DNA of 46,443 nucleotides from UMGS1696 sp964621755 (GTDB lineage Bacteria > Bacillota > Clostridia > Oscillospirales > CAG-272): NCBI GenBank assembly GCA_964621755.1, contig CAZUPI010000019.1, positions 1 to 46,443 on the forward strand, written 5' to 3'. The position numbers and the translations under genes were made by a program. The notes beneath the pieces were generated by a model. That model was not told the DNA's origin and did not search any database. It was given only the letters and a program-made list of their open reading frames with translations. Shown here one piece after another: positions 1 to 8,225 of the stretch (within the stretch, counting starts at the first letter, position 1; each line of letters starts with the position of its first letter).

Positions 1-51
1 CAGAGCGGCCGTAGCAGTCTTTGCCGTTGTATCAATTGCAAATATTTTCAT
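1..51 (-). CDS. tsaB: tRNA t6A biosynthesis protein TsaB, 5' end only
   Basis: Seventeen codons are visible before the window edge, reading MKIFAIDTTAKTATAAL. This matches the opening beta-strand and phosphate-binding turn (AIDTS/T) of the ASKHA-fold TsaB family. TsaB partners TsaD and TsaE in making N6-threonylcarbamoyladenosine at tRNA position 37. The start lies 11 bp after the tsaE stop, with an AAAGG Shine-Dalgarno-like stretch in the gap, so it is the third gene of fhs-tsaE-tsaB. The identification rests on a short peptide plus the classical tsaE-tsaB adjacency; the rest of the gene is outside the window. Confidence 0.75.
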   Translation of the reverse strand, partial: MKIFAIDTTAKTATAAL

Positions 52-62
52 GCCTTTTATTC

Positions 63-491
63 TTACTCTATTCCGTCGATTGTAATTCTGCGTTTTGTGT
101 CGCTTATTTTTTCAATTTTTACTTGAACAGTATTCTCTGGCAACGCATCGCCAAGATTTTCACTCCATTCGGCAATACAAATACCATTTGCAACATATTC
201 GTCAAAACCGAACCCTTCGAGCTCAGCGGTTTGACCAATGCGATATAGATCAAAGTGAAAAACCGGAGTCTTCCCTTTTCGATATTCGTTTACAATTGTG
301 TAAGTTGGGCTTTTTACACGGCTTCCTGGGGATGCAACCCCCGCAAAACCTCTAACAAATACAGTTTTACCGGCGCCAAGGTCACCATATAGAGCCACAA
401 AATATTTTTTCCCGTAAGTAAGCAGTTTTTCTGCCAGCCCTGCACCAGCCTTTTCGGTTTCTTCAGGAGTATTGGTAGTGATAATTCTCAT
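63..491 (-). CDS. tsaE: tRNA t6A biosynthesis ATPase TsaE
   Basis: This is a 142-residue P-loop ATPase of the TsaE (YjeE) family, which drives turnover of the TsaB-TsaD complex in tRNA t6A37 synthesis. Visible motifs are Walker A GDLGAGKT (residues 36-43), the family signature SPTYTIVNEY (61-70), HFDLYR with the conserved aspartate D81, and the WSE motif in IAEWSENL. Length and motif order are normal for the family. It follows fhs by 12 bp and precedes tsaB by 11 bp, so the three are probably co-transcribed. The upstream ribosome binding site is weak, which suits translational coupling to fhs. Confidence 0.95.
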   Translation of the reverse strand: MRIITTNTPEETEKAGAGLAEKLLTYGKKYFVALYGDLGAGKTVFVRGFAGVASPGSRVKSPTYTIVNEYRKGKTPVFHFDLYRIGQTAELEGFGFDEYVANGICIAEWSENLGDALPENTVQVKIEKISDTKRRITIDGIE

Positions 492-503
492 TTTTCGCGA
501 TTA

Positions 504-2177
504 TTAGAACAATCCTGTTATTCTGCCATCATCATCCACATCAATGATATTGGCGGCAGGAACTTTCGGAAGTCCGGGCATGGTCATAATCGCACCTGTC
601 AGTACAACGATAAATCTTGCTCCCGCCGACAATTTTACTTCACGAACATGAATATTAAATCCGGTAGGACGACCAAGCTTGGTCATATCGTCGGACAGTG
701 AATACTGAGTTTTTGCCATGCATACAGGATAGAGTTTGTATTTTTCGTCAAGTGCTTCAATTTCCGCAATAGATTTAAGCGCAGCAGGCTCAAAAATCAC
801 GCCATCAGCACCGTAAATCTTCTGCGCGACACATTCAATTTTATCCCTAATAGACATTTCATCAGGGTACAGCAACTTAAATTCTGATTCTTTTTCGCAG
901 GCTGCAACTACTCTCTTTGCAAGCTCTATGCCGCCTTCTCCCCCTTTCGCAAATACCTCGGACAACGCAAAATCAGCATTATTTTTTTCACAGATTTTGT
1001 GGAGTGTAGCAAGTTCAACGTCAGTATCCGATTCAAAACGGTTGATAGCTACTACAACAGGAACACCATACTGCTTCAGGTTGGAGATATGCTTTTCAAG
1101 ATTGACAGAACCACGAATAAGAGCGTCAACATTTTCAGCTTTCAACTCATCTTTGGCAACGCCGCCGTTATATTTAAGTGCACGTACGGTAGCCACAAGC
1201 ACAATCGCAGACGGTTTGAGATTAGCAAAGCGGCATTTGATATCAAGGAACTTTTCTGCACCAAGGTCAGCACCAAATCCCGCTTCTGTGATAGCATAGT
1301 CCGCGAGCTTCAGAGCAAGCTTGGTAGCGCGTACAGAATTACACCCGTGAGCAATATTGGCAAATGGACCACCGTGAATAATAGCGGGCGTATTTTCAGT
1401 TGTCTGAACAAGATTTGGTTTGATAGCGTCACGAAGCAGCGCCGCCATGGACCCATTTGCCTTGATATCGCGTGCAAAGACAGGTTTTCCACTCCTTGTA
1501 TACGCAATAAGAATATTGCCAAGACGCTCTTTGAGGTCAGCAATATTTTCAGCCAAGCAGAGGATAGCCATAACTTCACTTGCAACCGTAATCATGAAGT
1601 GGTCTTCACGTGGCACGCCGTCCGGCTTGCCGCCAAGTCCCACCACGATATTGCGAAGCGCACGGTCGTTTGTATCAGTTACTCTTCCAAACAGAATGCG
1701 TCGTGTATCGATATCAAGCTCATTGCCCTGCTGAATATGGTTGTCTATCATCGCACACAGAAGGTTGTTGGCTGCCGTTATGGCATGGAAATCACCCGTA
1801 AAATGAAGGTTGATATCTTCCATTGGCAGAACCTGCGAATATCCGCCGCCCGCAGCACCGCCTTTAATTCCAAAGACAGGACCAAGAGAGGGCTCGCGAA
1901 GAGCTATGACCGCTTTTTTACCGATTTTTTTCATTGCCATACCCAAACCAACAGTCGTTGTAGTCTTCCCTTCACCGGCAGGAGTGGGATTAATGGCAGT
2001 TACAAGAATAAGCTTACCATCTTTTTTATTAACAAGCCTTTTCAGACAGTCATCGGTAATTTTAGCCTTTACTCTTCCATATTGTTCAAGTTCATCCGGA
2101 AGAATCCCTAACTCTTCAGCAATTTCAGTGATAGGCTTTAATTTGGTCTGCTGCGCAATTTCAATATCAGTGAGCAT
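504..2177 (-). CDS. fhs: formate--tetrahydrofolate ligase
   Basis: This 557-residue protein is formyltetrahydrofolate synthetase, which makes 10-formyl-THF from formate, THF and ATP. It is the entry of formate into one-carbon metabolism and the methyl branch of acetogenesis. The ATP-binding loop TPAGEGKT is at residues 65-72, followed by TTTVGLGMAMKKIGK and the family segments REPSLGPVFGIKGGAAGGGY and MTMPGLPKVPAA near the C-terminus. Length is standard. The ATG has a GGAGG site 6 bp upstream, and a good sigma-A promoter lies about 50 bp before it. It leads the fhs-tsaE-tsaB transcript. No folate riboswitch is visible in its leader. Confidence 0.98.
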   Translation of the reverse strand: MLTDIEIAQQTKLKPITEIAEELGILPDELEQYGRVKAKITDDCLKRLVNKKDGKLILVTAINPTPAGEGKTTTTVGLGMAMKKIGKKAVIALREPSLGPVFGIKGGAAGGGYSQVLPMEDINLHFTGDFHAITAANNLLCAMIDNHIQQGNELDIDTRRILFGRVTDTNDRALRNIVVGLGGKPDGVPREDHFMITVASEVMAILCLAENIADLKERLGNILIAYTRSGKPVFARDIKANGSMAALLRDAIKPNLVQTTENTPAIIHGGPFANIAHGCNSVRATKLALKLADYAITEAGFGADLGAEKFLDIKCRFANLKPSAIVLVATVRALKYNGGVAKDELKAENVDALIRGSVNLEKHISNLKQYGVPVVVAINRFESDTDVELATLHKICEKNNADFALSEVFAKGGEGGIELAKRVVAACEKESEFKLLYPDEMSIRDKIECVAQKIYGADGVIFEPAALKSIAEIEALDEKYKLYPVCMAKTQYSLSDDMTKLGRPTGFNIHVREVKLSAGARFIVVLTGAIMTMPGLPKVPAANIIDVDDDGRITGLF

Positions 2178-2225
2178 ATTGAGCCTCCAAAACTTTTAAG
2201 TGTGATGATTATAGTTGTTTATTGT

Positions 2226-2254
2226 ATTATAGCATATATTAATCAAAATTTCAA
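2226..2254 (-). promoter_or_regulatory. sigma-A promoter of fhs
   Basis: On the minus strand the sequence reads TTGAAA (2254-2249), a 17-bp spacer ending in TGC, and TATAAT (2231-2226). The extended -10 and exact spacing make this a confident vegetative promoter for fhs-tsaE-tsaB. Confidence 0.8.
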
Positions 2255-2310
2255 ATGATATTCTTCTTAAATTTATAAATAAATGCGCGGATATCTTAGA
2301 TAAAATAACG

Positions 2311-2345
2311 AAATACCGGAACGACCATGTCGTTCCGGTATTGCA
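2311..2345 (-). terminator. terminator of the decarboxylase operon
   Basis: A perfect 13-bp inverted repeat (AATACCGGAACGA and its complement, 2312-2324 and 2330-2342) with a 5-nt loop lies 16 bp past the stop of the regulator gene. On the minus strand it is followed by a T-rich tract. It separates the decarboxylase operon from fhs. Confidence 0.85.
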
Positions 2346-2357
2346 GCAAAGTGTATA

Positions 2358-3002
2358 TCAGTCTATTTTTGTCAGACGGTATCCGATAAAACGTTTCGCT
2401 TTTATAATGAGATACCCTGCTGCGCTGTAAGCCTTCTGATTGAGGTTGGCCACATGAACAGCTAAATTTTTCGCTGATTCTATATCCGATTTCGGCATCT
2501 TAGAAGCGCGATAACAGAATGCGCATACTCGTTCTGCCGGAATATAAGCATCTGTATGGTAAGCCATGTGAAGATACTTAAAAATCAGATACTCTCGGTC
2601 AGTAGGGATAATCATATTTCCATATATTTCAAAGAAATCTGCTGCCATGAATACGCCAGTATCATAAAACACACCAAATGGCATCATTCTGTCTTTTGTT
2701 ATGTGGAACAACTGGTATATGTACCTTTTTGCTTCCTCTATTGCATCCGCTTCACTGTCAACTCTCGTTGAATTAAGTGCTGAGTTGACAAAACCTTGAC
2801 CGATTGCAATGACATGCACATCGTCATAAGGAGTACGTCTGACATCATCGAACACATCGACAAACGTTACAATCAGCACTAACGGAAGATAGTCAGCAAT
2901 ATCGGAAATGCGAGAAACCGCACACGGATATCCTGTGAGGAGTATTTTTTCGCGCAACACGGCAGCACGTTTTGACTTTGTCTTATCGCATACTAATATC
3001 AT
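2358..3002 (-). CDS. winged-helix regulator with degenerate receiver domain
   Basis: This 214-residue protein has the layout of an OmpR/PhoB response regulator, but only the C-terminal half is convincing. Residues about 112-212 carry a winged-helix pattern: PTDREYLIFKYL (helix 1), an AERVCAFCY stretch, AVHVANLNQK in the position of the usual VDVHISRLRKK recognition helix, and KAKRFIGYRL matching the closing wing TVRGVGYRL. Residues 1-105 look receiver-like (MILVCDKT), but beta-3 reads LVLIVTF with no phosphoacceptor aspartate. It would therefore act without phosphorylation, if it regulates at all. The stop of the 5S-type carboxyltransferase gene lies 5 bp upstream, so it is the last gene of the sodium decarboxylase operon. 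The family call is inference from pattern; function is unknown. Confidence 0.6.
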   Translation of the reverse strand: MILVCDKTKSKRAAVLREKILLTGYPCAVSRISDIADYLPLVLIVTFVDVFDDVRRTPYDDVHVIAIGQGFVNSALNSTRVDSEADAIEEAKRYIYQLFHITKDRMMPFGVFYDTGVFMAADFFEIYGNMIIPTDREYLIFKYLHMAYHTDAYIPAERVCAFCYRASKMPKSDIESAKNLAVHVANLNQKAYSAAGYLIIKAKRFIGYRLTKID

Positions 3003-3007
3003 AATGT

Positions 3008-4405
3008 TTATACAGAATGTACACCCAGCGTTGAGTCAGCAGATTCAGCATCAAGTCCGTATTTTTTTGCTTTACGATACTCAAAGAACTTGAGGGCTAC
3101 TTGTTCAAATAATGCGTAAGAAAGAACATCTTCTTCCTGTTCTTCATACGGTTTCACCTGTTCGCGCAGTTTCTCAAGTTCAGGCTCGAGCTTATCTGCA
3201 GGTCTGTATGTGATAGGCTTTTCATCACCGATAATTTTCTTTACGAATTCTGGAGAAATCGGCGCAGGGGTAACACCATATTCGCCGCGCACCAGTCCCT
3301 TAAATTCCTTAGATACGAGCTTATAGCGTTCGCCTGCAATGACATTGAGAACAGCCTGTGTGCCGACAATCTGTGAGGTCGGAGTAACAAGCGGCGGGAA
3401 GCCTGCATCTTCTCGAACTCTCGGAACCTCTTCAAGCACTTCGGGCAACTTTTCGCTTCTTCCTTGCTGCTTGAGCTGAGAAACAAGGTTGGAAAGCATA
3501 CCACCCGGAACCTGATAAAGCAGGCAGTTTACGTCGACCTTGAGAACCTTCGGGTCAAGAAGACCAGAAGCAATATACTTTTCTCTCAAAGGTGTGAAGT
3601 ACTTGCAAACTTTATCCAGTGCAGCAAGGTCAAGGCCTGTGTCGAAGTTTGTGTCCTTGAGCGTAGCGACGATGGCTTCTGTCGGCGGCTGAGAGGTTCC
3701 CATAGCCATCGGAGAAATGGCAGTATCAACGATATCCACACCTGCTTCAATCGCCTTTAAAAGCGTCATAGAAGCCAAACCGGTCGTATAATGCGTATGA
3801 AGCTGAATCGGAATTTTTACGCTCTGCTTAAGCGTGCTTACCAGCTCATATGCCGCATAAGGAGTCAGAAGACCGGACATATCCTTGATGCAAATAGAAT
3901 CCGCACCCATGGATTCAAGTTCTTTGGCATACTTCGCAAAAGCCTCATTGGAATGAACCGGGCTGATGGTGTAGCTGATTGCAGCCTGAACATGACCGCC
4001 TTCTTTTTTCGTCGCATTGATTGCAGTTTTGAGGTTTCTGGCATCGTTCAGAGCGTCGAAAATACGAATGATGTCAATACCGTTGGCAATAGATTTCTGC
4101 ACAAAATACTCTACCACATCGTCTGCATAGTGACGATACCCGAGAATGTTCTGTCCGCGGAACAGCATTTGTAATTTTGTGTTCTTTACCTGGTCACGGA
4201 TTTTGCGAAGTCTTTCCCATGGGTCCTCATTCAGAAAGCGCATACAGGAATCGAAGGTTGCACCACCCCATGCTTCCAGAGAGTGATACCCAATTTTATC
4301 CATATCGGCAAGAATGGGCAGCATTTCTTCCGTGGTCATACGTGTAGCAATAAGAGACTGATGCGAGTCGCGAAGCACGGTCTCTGTTATTTTTATTTTA
4401 GCCAT
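3008..4405 (-). CDS. oadA: oxaloacetate decarboxylase alpha / 5S-type carboxyltransferase
   Basis: This 465-residue protein is a pyruvate/oxaloacetate carboxyltransferase of the OadA/PycB/transcarboxylase-5S family. It moves carboxyl between carboxybiotin and pyruvate. The TIM-barrel metal site is intact by comparison with the family: D13 in VLRDSHQS, K174 in ICIKDMSG (the carbamylated lysine position) and H203/H205 in QLHTHYT. The conserved C-terminal PYC_OADA helical region ends at LGVHSV, and there is no fused biotinyl domain; the biotin carrier is a separate gene in the same operon. It lies between the beta subunit and a winged-helix regulator. Whether it mainly decarboxylates oxaloacetate, or transfers carboxyl from methylmalonyl-CoA to pyruvate, cannot be decided here. 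Confidence 0.9.
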   Translation of the reverse strand: MAKIKITETVLRDSHQSLIATRMTTEEMLPILADMDKIGYHSLEAWGGATFDSCMRFLNEDPWERLRKIRDQVKNTKLQMLFRGQNILGYRHYADDVVEYFVQKSIANGIDIIRIFDALNDARNLKTAINATKKEGGHVQAAISYTISPVHSNEAFAKYAKELESMGADSICIKDMSGLLTPYAAYELVSTLKQSVKIPIQLHTHYTTGLASMTLLKAIEAGVDIVDTAISPMAMGTSQPPTEAIVATLKDTNFDTGLDLAALDKVCKYFTPLREKYIASGLLDPKVLKVDVNCLLYQVPGGMLSNLVSQLKQQGRSEKLPEVLEEVPRVREDAGFPPLVTPTSQIVGTQAVLNVIAGERYKLVSKEFKGLVRGEYGVTPAPISPEFVKKIIGDEKPITYRPADKLEPELEKLREQVKPYEEQEEDVLSYALFEQVALKFFEYRKAKKYGLDAESADSTLGVHSV

Positions 4406-4459
4406 TATATAGTTCCTTTCATGTAATTAAAATACTTCACGGATGAATTATTCACTTCA

Positions 4460-5647
4460 TCAACCGAAGTACGAGAGAAATACGCCCGCCGCAACGGCAG
4501 AACCAATAACGCCCGCAACGTTAGGCCCCATAGCGTGCATAAGCAGGAAGTTGGACGGATTTTCCTTCTGACCAACCATTTGCGCAACACGTGCTGCCAT
4601 AGGAACCGCAGAAACACCTGCAGAACCAATAAGCGGATTGATTTTTCCTTTTGTAACGACATACATAATCTTTCCAAACAGAATGCCGCCTATTGTAGAT
4701 ACACAGAACGCGCAGAGCCCAAGAATGATAATCTTCACTGTGCTCAGTGCAAGGAAGTTGTCGGCACTTGCTGTAGCACCGACAGAGACACCGAGGAAGA
4801 TTGTTATGATATTCATCAGCTCATTCTGAGCAGTTTTTGAAAGTCTGTCTGCAACACCTGATACATTGAGAAGGTTACCCAGCATAAGGAAGCCTACCAG
4901 CGGAGCTGCATCAGGAACGATGATGCAAACAAGAAGAGTTACAATTATCGGGAATACAACCTTTTCGAGCTTAGAAATCGGACGAAGAGTTGTCATGACA
5001 ACTGCACGTTCTTTTTTAGTTGTGAGCAGTTTCATGAACGGGGGCTGAATAATCGGAATAAGGGCCATGTAGCTATACGCCGCAATAGCAATAGCACCAA
5101 GCAGATGAGGCGCAAGCGTTTTAGTTACGAGAATAGCGGTAGGACCGTCAGCACCACCGATAATACCGATAGAGGCAGCTTCATGCGGAGCAAATCCGAG
5201 GAAAAGTGCGCCGATAAACGCAACGAATACGCCGAGCTGAGCAGCCGCGCCAAGAAGCAGAGACTTCGGATTAGCGATAAGCGCCGAGAAGTCAGTCATC
5301 GCGCCAACGCCAAGGAAGATAAGCGAAGGATAAATACCCAGTTTTACACCGAGATAGAGAAAGTCAAGCAGACTGCCCTGTTCAACAATTTGCTGCATAT
5401 CAATCGGAGAACCGTCTTCATGAATGAATAAATCCATATGATATAGGTTTGCACCCGGAAGGTTTGCAAGAAGCATGCCGAATGCGATTGGCAACAAAAG
5501 CAACGGCTCGAATTTACGAACGATTGCAAGATAAAACAGTACGCCAACTATAACATACATTATCAATGTTTTAACGAGAAGAGCCGGGTCTGCAAATAGC
5601 GTTGGCAATCCCGTTGTATTATAGAAATCAGAAAAAAATGTACCCAA
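4460..5647 (-). CDS. sodium ion-translocating decarboxylase beta subunit
   Basis: This 395-residue polytopic membrane protein belongs to the OadB/MmdB/GcdB family, which decarboxylates carboxybiotin and exports sodium. The hallmark GGADGPT is at residues 164-170, with D167 the family's essential aspartate. The C-terminal MGPNVAGVIGSAVAAGVFLSYF is also typical. The likely start is TTG, with AGGAG 9 bp upstream (a rare start in this window). It sits between the biotin carrier and the 5S-type carboxyltransferase. Sequence alone does not distinguish oxaloacetate, methylmalonyl-CoA or glutaconyl-CoA decarboxylase beta subunits, so no symbol is given. Confidence 0.95.
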   Translation of the reverse strand: MGTFFSDFYNTTGLPTLFADPALLVKTLIMYVIVGVLFYLAIVRKFEPLLLLPIAFGMLLANLPGANLYHMDLFIHEDGSPIDMQQIVEQGSLLDFLYLGVKLGIYPSLIFLGVGAMTDFSALIANPKSLLLGAAAQLGVFVAFIGALFLGFAPHEAASIGIIGGADGPTAILVTKTLAPHLLGAIAIAAYSYMALIPIIQPPFMKLLTTKKERAVVMTTLRPISKLEKVVFPIIVTLLVCIIVPDAAPLVGFLMLGNLLNVSGVADRLSKTAQNELMNIITIFLGVSVGATASADNFLALSTVKIIILGLCAFCVSTIGGILFGKIMYVVTKGKINPLIGSAGVSAVPMAARVAQMVGQKENPSNFLLMHAMGPNVAGVIGSAVAAGVFLSYFG

Positions 5648-5689
5648 TTGTTTTCACTCCTGTCAATATAGATTGTAATTGGAGTAAAA

Positions 5690-6067
5690 TCAACCTAATG
5701 TGATGATTACGTCGCCGGAGTTTACGCTTGAACCCTGGGGAGCTTCGATAGACTTAACCGTGCCTCCTTCGGATGCAAAGATTTCGTTCTCCATCTTCAT
5801 GGCTTCGAGAATACACACAAGGTCGTTTGCCTTAATCGTGTCGCCAACCTTAAGATTCATCTTGAGAATGGTACCAGGCATCGGCGCTGTCACCTTAATT
5901 GAGCCCGCGGCGCCAGTGGATTTCGGTTTTGCCGGAGCCGCTGCAGGAGCGGGCTTAGCAGCGGGGGCAGTTTGGACGGGGGCTGCTGCAGGAGCGGAAA
6001 CTTCACCTGCTTCTTCAACAACAACTTCATATGTAACACCGTTTACAGTAACGTTATACTTTTTCAT
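5690..6067 (-). CDS. biotin carboxyl carrier protein of the decarboxylase
   Basis: This 125-residue protein is the biotin carrier that shuttles carboxyl between the carboxyltransferase and the membrane beta subunit. It begins with a short KKYNVTVNGVTYEVVVEE module typical of MmdC/GcdC-type carriers. A flexible Ala/Pro linker follows (about 23-52), then the biotinyl domain (57-125) with EAMKMEN, where K91 is the biotinylated lysine. It has to serve both carboxyltransferases of the operon unless another carrier exists elsewhere. The OadG-like gene is 47 bp upstream and the beta subunit 42 bp downstream. Confidence 0.95.
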   Translation of the reverse strand: MKKYNVTVNGVTYEVVVEEAGEVSAPAAAPVQTAPAAKPAPAAAPAKPKSTGAAGSIKVTAPMPGTILKMNLKVGDTIKANDLVCILEAMKMENEIFASEGGTVKSIEAPQGSSVNSGDVIITLG

Positions 6068-6114
6068 ATTGAAAATTTTCCTCCAAATAAGATTTTGTAT
6101 GGTTGTGTTTATAT

Positions 6115-6507
6115 TCAGTCTTCCTTATTTCCAGACCAACTCTTACGGCCGGATTTGCGCTTAAACGATACAACTCTGTAGGGCAGGCCGGACGAACCTT
6201 CAGCAGCACGATAAGCCTCGACTGCGGCGCATATCGCGGCAACAATCGCACCATCATCTGCTTCTTCTGTAATCTCTTCCTGCACGTCTTCAGCCTTATC
6301 TTCAGCTGCAGCCGGTTTAGGTTCTTCTTTGGATGCCTTTGCTGGTTTTCCAGGTGAGCTGAATACTCTGAATAACGATAGGCATCCCCACAGGATAATA
6401 AGTACCATGAAAACCGTACCCATACCACGAAGAAGCATTTCGCCAGAAAGAGAAATTTTTTCAGCTAACGAGAGACCTGCATCAAGATATACCGATAAAT
6501 ATGACAT
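6115..6507 (-). CDS. OadG/MmdD-like small membrane subunit
   Basis: This 130-residue protein has one membrane segment (about residues 28-48, GMGTVFMVLIILWGCLSLF) followed by a charged Ala/Glu/Lys linker. Its C-terminal stretch (about 85-130) resembles the tail shared by OadG/MmdD-type delta/gamma subunits, which anchor and assemble the sodium-pumping decarboxylase. The tail includes EDVQEEITEEADDGAIVAAI and the basic end YRVVSFKRKSGRKSW. A GGGAGG site precedes the ATG. It lies 15 bp after the 12S-type carboxyltransferase. Divergence is high in this family, so the call leans on topology and context. Confidence 0.85.
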   Translation of the reverse strand: MSYLSVYLDAGLSLAEKISLSGEMLLRGMGTVFMVLIILWGCLSLFRVFSSPGKPAKASKEEPKPAAAEDKAEDVQEEITEEADDGAIVAAICAAVEAYRAAEGSSGLPYRVVSFKRKSGRKSWSGNKED

Positions 6508-6522
6508 GTCTATTCCTCCCGC

Positions 6523-7992
6523 TTAAAGAGGCATATTTGCATGACGACGTTTGGGAGCAACTGCCGATTTTCCGGAAAGCATCATAACAGCAGACGTGAG
6601 TCTCTGGCGAATTTCAGCGGATTCAATAATGTCATCAATTTCTCCAGCACGTGCGGCAGAAACTACACTGGCAACCTCTTTATCCCACCTTGCCTCCAGA
6701 TCTTCGCGTGTGGTGTCCTTCCCTATTTTGTCATTCCAGAGAAGTGCAACCGCAGACTTTGCATTCATACAGCTGATTTTCGCGGAATCTGTAGCAAATA
6801 CGATATCCGCACCGATTGCCTTAGATCCGAATACGGAGAATACCGAACCATATGCTTTGCCGCTAACAAGAGTAATGAGAGGCGTCTTTGCCATAGCATA
6901 TGCGCCGGCGAGCTTACCGATTTCGGCACAGAAAGGATTTTTTTCTTCTTCGCCTGATACCGCAAACCCTTCGGTATCAACCAATGTAATAACAGGAATC
7001 TGGAAGCAGTCGCAGAAGCTGATAAATTTTGCAGCTTTTCTTGCAGCAGCAGAGGTAAGTCTACCTTCCAATTCCACATGATTTGTACCGACAATACCGC
7101 ATACGACGCCAGCAAGAGAAACGAGACCAACCGACACAGATTTCGCGTAGTTGTCATAAAGTTCAAGATATTTGCCGTCATCCGCGAACGATTTCACAAG
7201 GGCTGTGACATCGCTGAAATCCGCTTCAATAAGACGGTTAATTTCATCATTTGTGAGAACCTCGGCACCGCCCTCTTCATTGTTGGAAGGAAGATAGGAC
7301 AGAATGGTGCGAGCCGCAGCCAGAGCTTCCACGTCTGTTTTCACAGTATATGCTGCGATTCCAGCTTCCACAGAGTCTTTCACTGTGCCACCGCCAACAA
7401 TAAAGGGGGGATTTACGCTGATTTTTGAGCCCTCCACTGCCACAACAAAGTCAAACATGGAGGCAATAACCGCAGCTGCGCCCTGGACAACGCCTGCACA
7501 TACGGCAATCTGAGGAATAATACCAGACGCCTGCGAAACGGCTTTCATTATCATACCATATCCAGCAAGAGCACGTACGCCTTCAGGCAAATATGCGCCA
7601 GCGCTGTCAAATATACCAACGATTGGGCAACCATTATCAACAGCGAGTTTATAAACAGAGCAAATCTTTTTTGCCGCCGCTTCGCTGACCGAGCCCTTTG
7701 TTCTTGTAATATCTTGCACAAAAGCGTAAACCAAACAGCCATTGACAGAACCATAGCCGCAAATCACACTTTCGAATTCATCCGGTGCACTTCCATCAAA
7801 TTCACCCATGCGCCTTGATGTGAACGCTGCCGTTTCTGTGAATGTACCTTCGTCGAAAAGTCCGGTGATACGTTCTCTTGCGCTGAGTCCGCCATTCTTC
7901 GCGGATGCGGTGTCAGTTTTCAAAAGAAGCTCACGGAGCTCGCCGGCAGTCGTGGGACACTCGTTTACCGCGGCATTTTTTGTTTTATCCAT
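6523..7992 (-). CDS. mmdA: methylmalonyl-CoA decarboxylase alpha-like carboxyltransferase (12S type)
   Basis: This 489-residue protein is an acyl-CoA carboxyltransferase of the PccB/MmdA/transcarboxylase-12S family with two crotonase-like halves. The N-half has LSARERI, QDITRTKGSVSEAAAKKI and a glycine-rich oxyanion-type segment around FDSAGAYLPEG. The C-half has VDTEGFAVSGEEE and LVSGKAYGSVFSVFGSKAIGAD. It transfers carboxyl from an acyl-CoA (probably methylmalonyl-CoA) to biotin. It is first in the operon, with an ideal GGAGG site. There is no biotin carboxylase gene nearby, which argues for decarboxylation or transcarboxylation and against ATP-dependent carboxylation. Substrate is inferred from the family and neighbours only. 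Confidence 0.85.
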   Translation of the reverse strand: MDKTKNAAVNECPTTAGELRELLLKTDTASAKNGGLSARERITGLFDEGTFTETAAFTSRRMGEFDGSAPDEFESVICGYGSVNGCLVYAFVQDITRTKGSVSEAAAKKICSVYKLAVDNGCPIVGIFDSAGAYLPEGVRALAGYGMIMKAVSQASGIIPQIAVCAGVVQGAAAVIASMFDFVVAVEGSKISVNPPFIVGGGTVKDSVEAGIAAYTVKTDVEALAAARTILSYLPSNNEEGGAEVLTNDEINRLIEADFSDVTALVKSFADDGKYLELYDNYAKSVSVGLVSLAGVVCGIVGTNHVELEGRLTSAAARKAAKFISFCDCFQIPVITLVDTEGFAVSGEEEKNPFCAEIGKLAGAYAMAKTPLITLVSGKAYGSVFSVFGSKAIGADIVFATDSAKISCMNAKSAVALLWNDKIGKDTTREDLEARWDKEVASVVSAARAGEIDDIIESAEIRQRLTSAVMMLSGKSAVAPKRRHANMPL

Positions 7993-8225
7993 ATATCCTC
8001 CGTATAGAATTGAAATAAAATTACATTAACACAAGGCAGAATTCCACCAAATATCAATACTACATTTAGAGAAATACCATTCTACCCCATTATAATAATA
8101 ATAACTCTGTTTTCGTGCAATATCAAGCGATTTTTAAAATATTAATAAAAAATTCATAATTGAAAGTTTCTTTAACAACACGAATCATATATACTAAATA
8201 TGATTTTTGATTCGAGGTAACGCCA

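Noticed and set aside
999..2111. A 370-codon open frame on the plus strand opposite fhs
   Set aside because: It lies wholly antisense to a highly conserved gene, has no ribosome site or recognisable family, and its composition mirrors the fhs codons.
2178..2357. A tetrahydrofolate or other riboswitch before fhs
   Set aside because: The leader is short after the promoter and shows none of the conserved folate-aptamer segments.
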